DNA from: Dehalococcoidia bacterium
GTDB lineage: Bacteria; Chloroflexota; Dehalococcoidia; DSTF01; JALHUB01
Length of the DNA: 8,481 nucleotides
NCBI GenBank assembly: GCA_022865685.1
Contig: JALHUB010000001.1
Span: 1 to 8,481, forward strand
Direction of reading: 5' to 3'
This document shows positions 6,027 to 8,481 of the stretch, piece by piece. Below the pieces are notes generated by a model. That model was not told the DNA's origin and searched no databases. It saw only the letters and a program-made list of their open reading frames with translations. The first letter of the stretch is position 1. Every line of letters begins with the position of its first letter. A program made the translations under genes and the position numbers.

Positions 6027-6443
6027 ATGGTAAGCATGAAGAGGATATCGCTGGAGACGCGGGGCAACGGCGACACGCAGGACATCACGCGCGAGGTCGG
6101 GCGGGCCGTCGGCGAATCGGGCGCTGCGGCGGGCGTGGTCACGCTGTTCTGCCCGGGCTCGACGAGCGCGCTGACGACGATCGAGTTCGAGCCGGGCGCG
6201 GTCGCCGACCTGCAGCAGGTGTTCGACGAAACGGCGCCGCGCGACCGCTACTATCGCCACAACGAGCGCTGGGGCGACGGCAACGGGCACAGCCATGTGC
6301 GGGCCGCGCTGTTGGGACCGTCGCTGGCGGTGCCGTTCGTGGACGGCGTCTTGACGCTCGGTACCTGGCAGCAGATAGTACATATCGACTTCGACGTCCG
6401 GCCGCGGCGTCGCGACGTGATCGCCCAGATCGTCGGTGAGTAA
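6027..6443 (+). CDS. yjbQ: YjbQ / UPF0047 family protein (secondary thiamine-phosphate synthase type)
   Basis: The 138-residue product is the usual length for this single-domain family (PF01894), a compact beta-fold forming trimers. E. coli YjbQ has weak thiamine-phosphate synthase activity; the physiological role is unsettled. Conserved features are ISLETRGNGDTQDIT at the start, PGSTSALTTIEFEPG in the first third, then WGDGNGHSHVRAALLGPSLAVPF and LGTWQQIVHIDFDVRPRRR near the C-terminus, with the His, Asp and Gly residues typical of the putative active site. Start ATG 6027 is chosen because GAGG (6015-6018) lies eight bases upstream; ATG 6036 is an alternative. A second purine-rich block, AAGGAG (6005-6010), is too far from 6027. 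The stop overlaps the following L,D-transpeptidase gene by eight bases, indicating translational coupling, though the functions have no known link. No thiamine-biosynthesis gene is nearby. Confidence 0.93.
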   Translation: MVSMKRISLETRGNGDTQDITREVGRAVGESGAAAGVVTLFCPGSTSALTTIEFEPGAVADLQQVFDETAPRDRYYRHNERWGDGNGHSHVRAALLGPSLAVPFVDGVLTLGTWQQIVHIDFDVRPRRRDVIAQIVGE

Positions 6444-7326
6444 CAGGGTGCAGAGAAGCTACCGCACGAGTTTTCTTGGGGTCGGCCTTCTGCTGGTCGC
6501 ACTGCTCGGCGTGGCCGTCCTCGTCGCCTGCGACCTGGTGTCGAACGATCCCAAGCCGCCGACTCCGCCGGTCGCGACGGAGCCGCCCGCGCCGCCACCT
6601 GAAGACACGCCTGTGCCGACGCAGCCGCCGGCGCCGCAACCGCAGATCACCGCCGGCGCGAGCATCGTCATCGGCGGGCCTGTGCGCCTGCGCGGCGACG
6701 CGTCGACCGCCAACCCGGAGACGGGCACCCTCTACGACGGGCAGCCGGTGCGCATCGTCGCGACGGTGAAGGGCGAGAACTGGCTCGTCGGCTCGCAGAC
6801 GTGGTTGTCGTCGATACCGGACTGGACGACGGACTGGTACCAGCTCGATGACGGCAGCTTCGTGTACAGCGCCTTCGTGTTCACGCTCCTGCCCGACGAA
6901 ACGTCGCCGACGCGCAATACAGGCGGCGCCGAGAAGTGGATGGACGTCAATCTGACGAATCAGACGGTCAGCGCGATGATCGGGGATCAGGCGATACACA
7001 TCGCCCTCGCCTCGACCGGCAGCGCCGACTTCCCGACGCCGGCGGGCACGCATCACATTGAGCCGGACGGGCGCGTGCCGCTCATCGACATGACGGCGTC
7101 GCAGGCGGGGTACTCGCCGCAGCAGGCGACGTACAACGTCGAGCGCGTGCTGTTCACGCAGTACTTCGACCGCACGGGGAACGCCATCCACCTCAACTAC
7201 TGGCGGCCGGCGGAGGTCTACGGGAACACGCCGACGAGCCACGGCTGCGTCGGCCTGCAGCTCCACGACGCGCAGTACCTCTGGCTCTTCGGCGAGCCGG
7301 GCATGAGGGTGGAGATCCACGGCTAG
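6436..7326 (+). CDS. L,D-transpeptidase (YkuD domain) lipoprotein
   Basis: L,D-transpeptidases make 3-3 peptidoglycan cross-links or attach proteins to the wall outside the membrane. The 296-residue product has a hydrophobic signal at 12-31 ending in a lipobox LVAC (Cys32), so it is probably a lipid-anchored surface protein. A Pro-rich linker spans about 39-70. A domain resembling bacterial SH3 follows (about 75-150; STANPETGTLYDGQPVRIVATVKGENW and WYQLDDGSFVY). The YkuD domain (about 160-296) has His252, His269 and Cys271 in the pattern H-x16-SHGC, which fits the catalytic motif. After the Cys the sequence is VGL where Arg or Asn often stands (HGCxR/HGCxN). Start GTG 6436 overlaps yjbQ by eight bases; GTG 6448 is an alternative, and neither has a strong Shine-Dalgarno, consistent with coupling. 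Downstream is a hairpin-rich gap. Confidence 0.92.
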   Translation: MSNRVQRSYRTSFLGVGLLLVALLGVAVLVACDLVSNDPKPPTPPVATEPPAPPPEDTPVPTQPPAPQPQITAGASIVIGGPVRLRGDASTANPETGTLYDGQPVRIVATVKGENWLVGSQTWLSSIPDWTTDWYQLDDGSFVYSAFVFTLLPDETSPTRNTGGAEKWMDVNLTNQTVSAMIGDQAIHIALASTGSADFPTPAGTHHIEPDGRVPLIDMTASQAGYSPQQATYNVERVLFTQYFDRTGNAIHLNYWRPAEVYGNTPTSHGCVGLQLHDAQYLWLFGEPGMRVEIHG

Positions 7327-7387
7327 GTGCCGGGCCTCGCCTTCGCCAAGATGCGCCTTTCTTCCCGCCCGCCCACCCAGAAATGTT

Positions 7388-7419
7388 GTTTGGGAAGATT
7401 GGGGGCACAGCCCCCAAAC
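7388..7419 (+). repeat. Hairpin with competing stem downstream of the transpeptidase gene
   Basis: TTGGGGGC (7399-7406) and GCCCCCAA (7410-7417) form a perfect 8-bp stem with an ACA loop. An alternative 7-bp pairing, GTTTGGG (7388-7394) with CCCAAAC (7413-7419), uses part of the same right arm, so the two cannot coexist. It lies about 70 bases after the stop codon. The downstream tract is C-rich (ACCCCTCCTCC), not T-rich, so it does not look like a standard terminator and is better described as a hairpin repeat. Confidence 0.55.
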
Positions 7420-7452
7420 CCCTCCTCCTGAGGCGGACCTTCGGACAGTCAA

Positions 7453-7469
7453 AGGTGCCTTAGGCACCT
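7453..7469. repeat. Inverted repeat AGGTGCC-TTA-GGCACCT
   Basis: A perfect 7-bp inverted repeat with a three-base centre. It is the second of four hairpins between the transpeptidase and hydrolase genes and lies just upstream of the hydrolase promoter. It could be a transcription-factor operator or part of a composite repeat. Confidence 0.5.
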
Positions 7470-7475
7470 CTGCAC

Positions 7476-7499
7476 TCCCCGTTTCTTGATTGACGGGGA
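7476..7499. repeat. Inverted repeat TCCCCGT ... ACGGGGA
   Basis: Seven-bp arms at 7476-7482 and 7493-7499 with a ten-base loop. The right arm overlaps the -35 hexamer TTGACG (7490-7495) of the hydrolase promoter, so either a protein binding here or a repeat border could affect that promoter. Confidence 0.45.
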
Positions 7500-7518
7500 A
7501 TGTCAGCGCCCCTAGACT
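7490..7518 (+). promoter_or_regulatory. Promoter of the alpha/beta hydrolase gene
   Basis: TTGACG (7490-7495, 5 of 6 to TTGACA), exactly 17 bases, then TAGACT (7513-7518, 4 of 6 to TATAAT). Predicted start near 7525, giving a leader of about 42 bases that carries a stable hairpin (7534-7551) and the Shine-Dalgarno GAGGGAG (7555-7561). It has the best -35/-10 pair in the window. Confidence 0.6.
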
Positions 7519-7529
7519 CCGGATAGGAG

Positions 7530-7551
7530 GCCTGCCTGCCGGTGGGCAGGC
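7530..7551. repeat. Palindromic repeat, copy 2, in the hydrolase leader
   Basis: GCCTGCC (7534-7540), GGTG loop, GGCAGGC (7545-7551) form a 7-bp stem; an overlapping GCCTGCC at 7530-7536 offers an alternative register. The hairpin ends three bases before the Shine-Dalgarno. It resembles the element at 2001-2014. It may be a dispersed repeat that now lies in a 5' leader. Confidence 0.5.
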
Positions 7552-7566
7552 TGTGAGGGAGCACAC

Positions 7567-8427
7567 ATGACACCGCCAGGCGCCCGCGACCTATTCCTCG
7601 ACGTCAACGGCGTGCGCCTGCACCTCCTCGACTGGGGCGGTGATGGCTCGCCCATCCTCTGCGTCCACGCCACCGGCTACCTGGCCGCTCTCTGGCATCC
7701 CATCGCGGTCGCTCTGAAGGATGAGGCGCGCGTCCTCGGCGTCGACCTGCCGGGCCATGGCGACAGCGAGCCGGCGCCCGACTACCGCTGGGACCACCTG
7801 GCGGAGTACGTCGGCGGCGCGTTGCGGGCGCTCGAAGTCGGGCCGGCGCTGCTCGTCGGCCACTCCGTCGGCGGCGCGACGTCGGTGATATGCGCGGCGC
7901 GCTACCCGGAGCTCGTGCGGGCGATGGTGCTCGCCGACCCGGTCGTCCTGCCGGAGCCGTTCTACCACCGACCGGAGGCGGCGGAGTCCAGCGACTTCTA
8001 TGGGGTGAGGAGCCGTCGCAGTTCGTGGCCGTCGCGGGAGGCGATGCGGGAGTCGCTGCAATCGAAGGCGGCGTACGCGCGCTGGCAGCCGGAGATGCTC
8101 GATCTCTACGTGCGGGAGGGGGTGCGCGAGACGGATGACGGCGTGACGCTGAAGTGCTCGCCGGAGACGGAGGTGCAGGTCTACCTGCAGACGCTGTACT
8201 ACAACCTCTGGCCGGAGATCGCGCACGCGGACGTGCCGGCGATTGTGCTGCGGGGGCTATCGAAGGAGGGGCTGGCGTCGGTGACGGCGCCGGAGCTGCT
8301 GGCATGGCTGCCGCGGGCGGAGGACCGTCCGCTGCCCGACGCGAGCCACCACGTGCCGATGGAGTATCCGGAAGAGGTCATCCGCGCCGCCCGGGATCTG
8401 CTGATTGCCACTGATCAGGCAAGGTGA
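7567..8427 (+). CDS. Alpha/beta hydrolase
   Basis: The 286-residue cytoplasmic protein (no signal peptide) has the Abhydrolase_1 fold: strand plus oxyanion-hole segment CVHATGYLAALW (32-43), VDLPGHGDS (59-67), nucleophile elbow VGHSVGG with Ser100, MVLADPVVLP after strand 6 (about 120-129), a cap of roughly 130-220, and the catalytic-His segment ASHHVPMEYPEE with His261 (or 262). The acid is less clear: the usual position after strand 7 reads RGLSKEGL, placing Glu234 where Asp is common; Asp124 after strand 6 is an alternative. The reaction could be ester, lactone, epoxide or C-C hydrolysis; substrate unknown. Start ATG 7567 follows GAGGGAG by five bases. It has its own promoter and appears coupled to a following gene, whose Shine-Dalgarno overlaps the stop codon. 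Confidence 0.92.
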   Translation: MTPPGARDLFLDVNGVRLHLLDWGGDGSPILCVHATGYLAALWHPIAVALKDEARVLGVDLPGHGDSEPAPDYRWDHLAEYVGGALRALEVGPALLVGHSVGGATSVICAARYPELVRAMVLADPVVLPEPFYHRPEAAESSDFYGVRSRRSSWPSREAMRESLQSKAAYARWQPEMLDLYVREGVRETDDGVTLKCSPETEVQVYLQTLYYNLWPEIAHADVPAIVLRGLSKEGLASVTAPELLAWLPRAEDRPLPDASHHVPMEYPEEVIRAARDLLIATDQAR

Positions 8428-8433
8428 CGGCCA

Positions 8434-8481
8434 ATGGCTTCTTCAGGGGTTGAAATCTTGAGGTGGCGTAGGGTTCTCGCC
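8434..8481 (+). CDS. Probable start of a following gene (partial, 16 codons)
   Basis: ATG 8434 opens a frame without stops to the window edge (MASSGVEILRWRRVLA). AAGGTGA at 8421-8427 is an excellent Shine-Dalgarno six bases upstream and includes the stop codon of the hydrolase gene, the usual arrangement for translationally coupled operon genes. Sixteen codons are too few to identify a product or to exclude chance. Confidence 0.45.
   Translation, partial: MASSGVEILRWRRVLA

Noticed and set aside
6013..6033. Six-residue leader peptide (MRSGQW) upstream of yjbQ
   Set aside because: AAGGAG is only two bases from its ATG, too close for good initiation, and nothing suggests attenuation; it cannot be told from chance.
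7399..7417. Intrinsic terminator for the transpeptidase gene
   Set aside because: The stem is strong but is followed by a C-rich, not T-rich, tract.
6139..7566. A 475-codon open frame on the minus strand opposite yjbQ and the transpeptidase
   Set aside because: It is Arg/Ala-rich, low-complexity, matches no family and lies antisense to two well-recognised genes; it reflects high third-position G+C. The same holds for long antisense frames at 2112-2990 and 4635-5906 and for frames opposite recF.
1..8481. CRISPR array, tRNA/rRNA, insertion sequence or phage genes
   Set aside because: No regularly spaced repeats, no tRNA-like cloverleaf, no transposase or integrase motifs were seen on either strand.

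Overview
The window is G+C-rich bacterial chromosome (about two thirds G+C by eye), densely packed and with genes on both strands. The combination of a PAC2-family protein, an unfused alpha subunit of an ADP-forming acyl-CoA synthetase, YjbQ and a lipoprotein-type L,D-transpeptidase suggests Chloroflexota, perhaps a Dehalococcoidia-like lineage. That assignment is inference from gene content and style; no rRNA or other phylogenetic marker is present to settle it. No phage, plasmid, CRISPR, tRNA or rRNA signal was seen.

Layout, left to right. (1) 1-914, minus: recF, cut by the window edge before its Walker B region. (2) 1007-1906, minus: PAC2-family protein. (3) 1907-2096: divergent promoter region with two extended -10 elements and one small palindromic repeat. 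(4) 2097-3470, plus: alpha subunit of an NDP-forming acyl-CoA synthetase. (5) 3467-3940, minus: small polytopic membrane protein of unknown function with lower G+C, whose stop codon shares the palindrome CTAG with the convergent gene 4. (6) 4020-4622, minus: class I SAM-dependent methyltransferase. (7) 4682-5950, minus: MFS exporter of the MFS_3/EntS type. (8) 6027-6443, plus: YjbQ/UPF0047. (9) 6436-7326, plus: L,D-transpeptidase lipoprotein, overlapping gene 8 by 8 bases. (10) 7327-7566: a 240-base gap, the longest in the window, filled with hairpin-forming repeats and ending in a good sigma-70-like promoter. (11) 7567-8427, plus: alpha/beta hydrolase. (12) 8434 to the edge, plus: probable start of another gene, coupled to gene 11. 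No gene-free stretch exceeds 300 bases.

Functionally this is mostly housekeeping and general metabolism: replication-fork repair (RecF), energy or acyl-CoA metabolism (ACD alpha), cell-wall cross-linking (L,D-transpeptidase), export (MFS) and several enzymes of unknown substrate. Genes 8-9 form a clear operon, 11-12 a probable one, and 7-6-5 are co-directional but appear to have separate promoters. I found no convincing new multi-gene system. The more unusual content is non-coding: recurrent extended -10 elements, a hairpin repeat that supplies the stop codon of the MFS gene, a stem-loop at the predicted 5' end of the membrane-protein mRNA, and a cluster of hairpins before the hydrolase gene.
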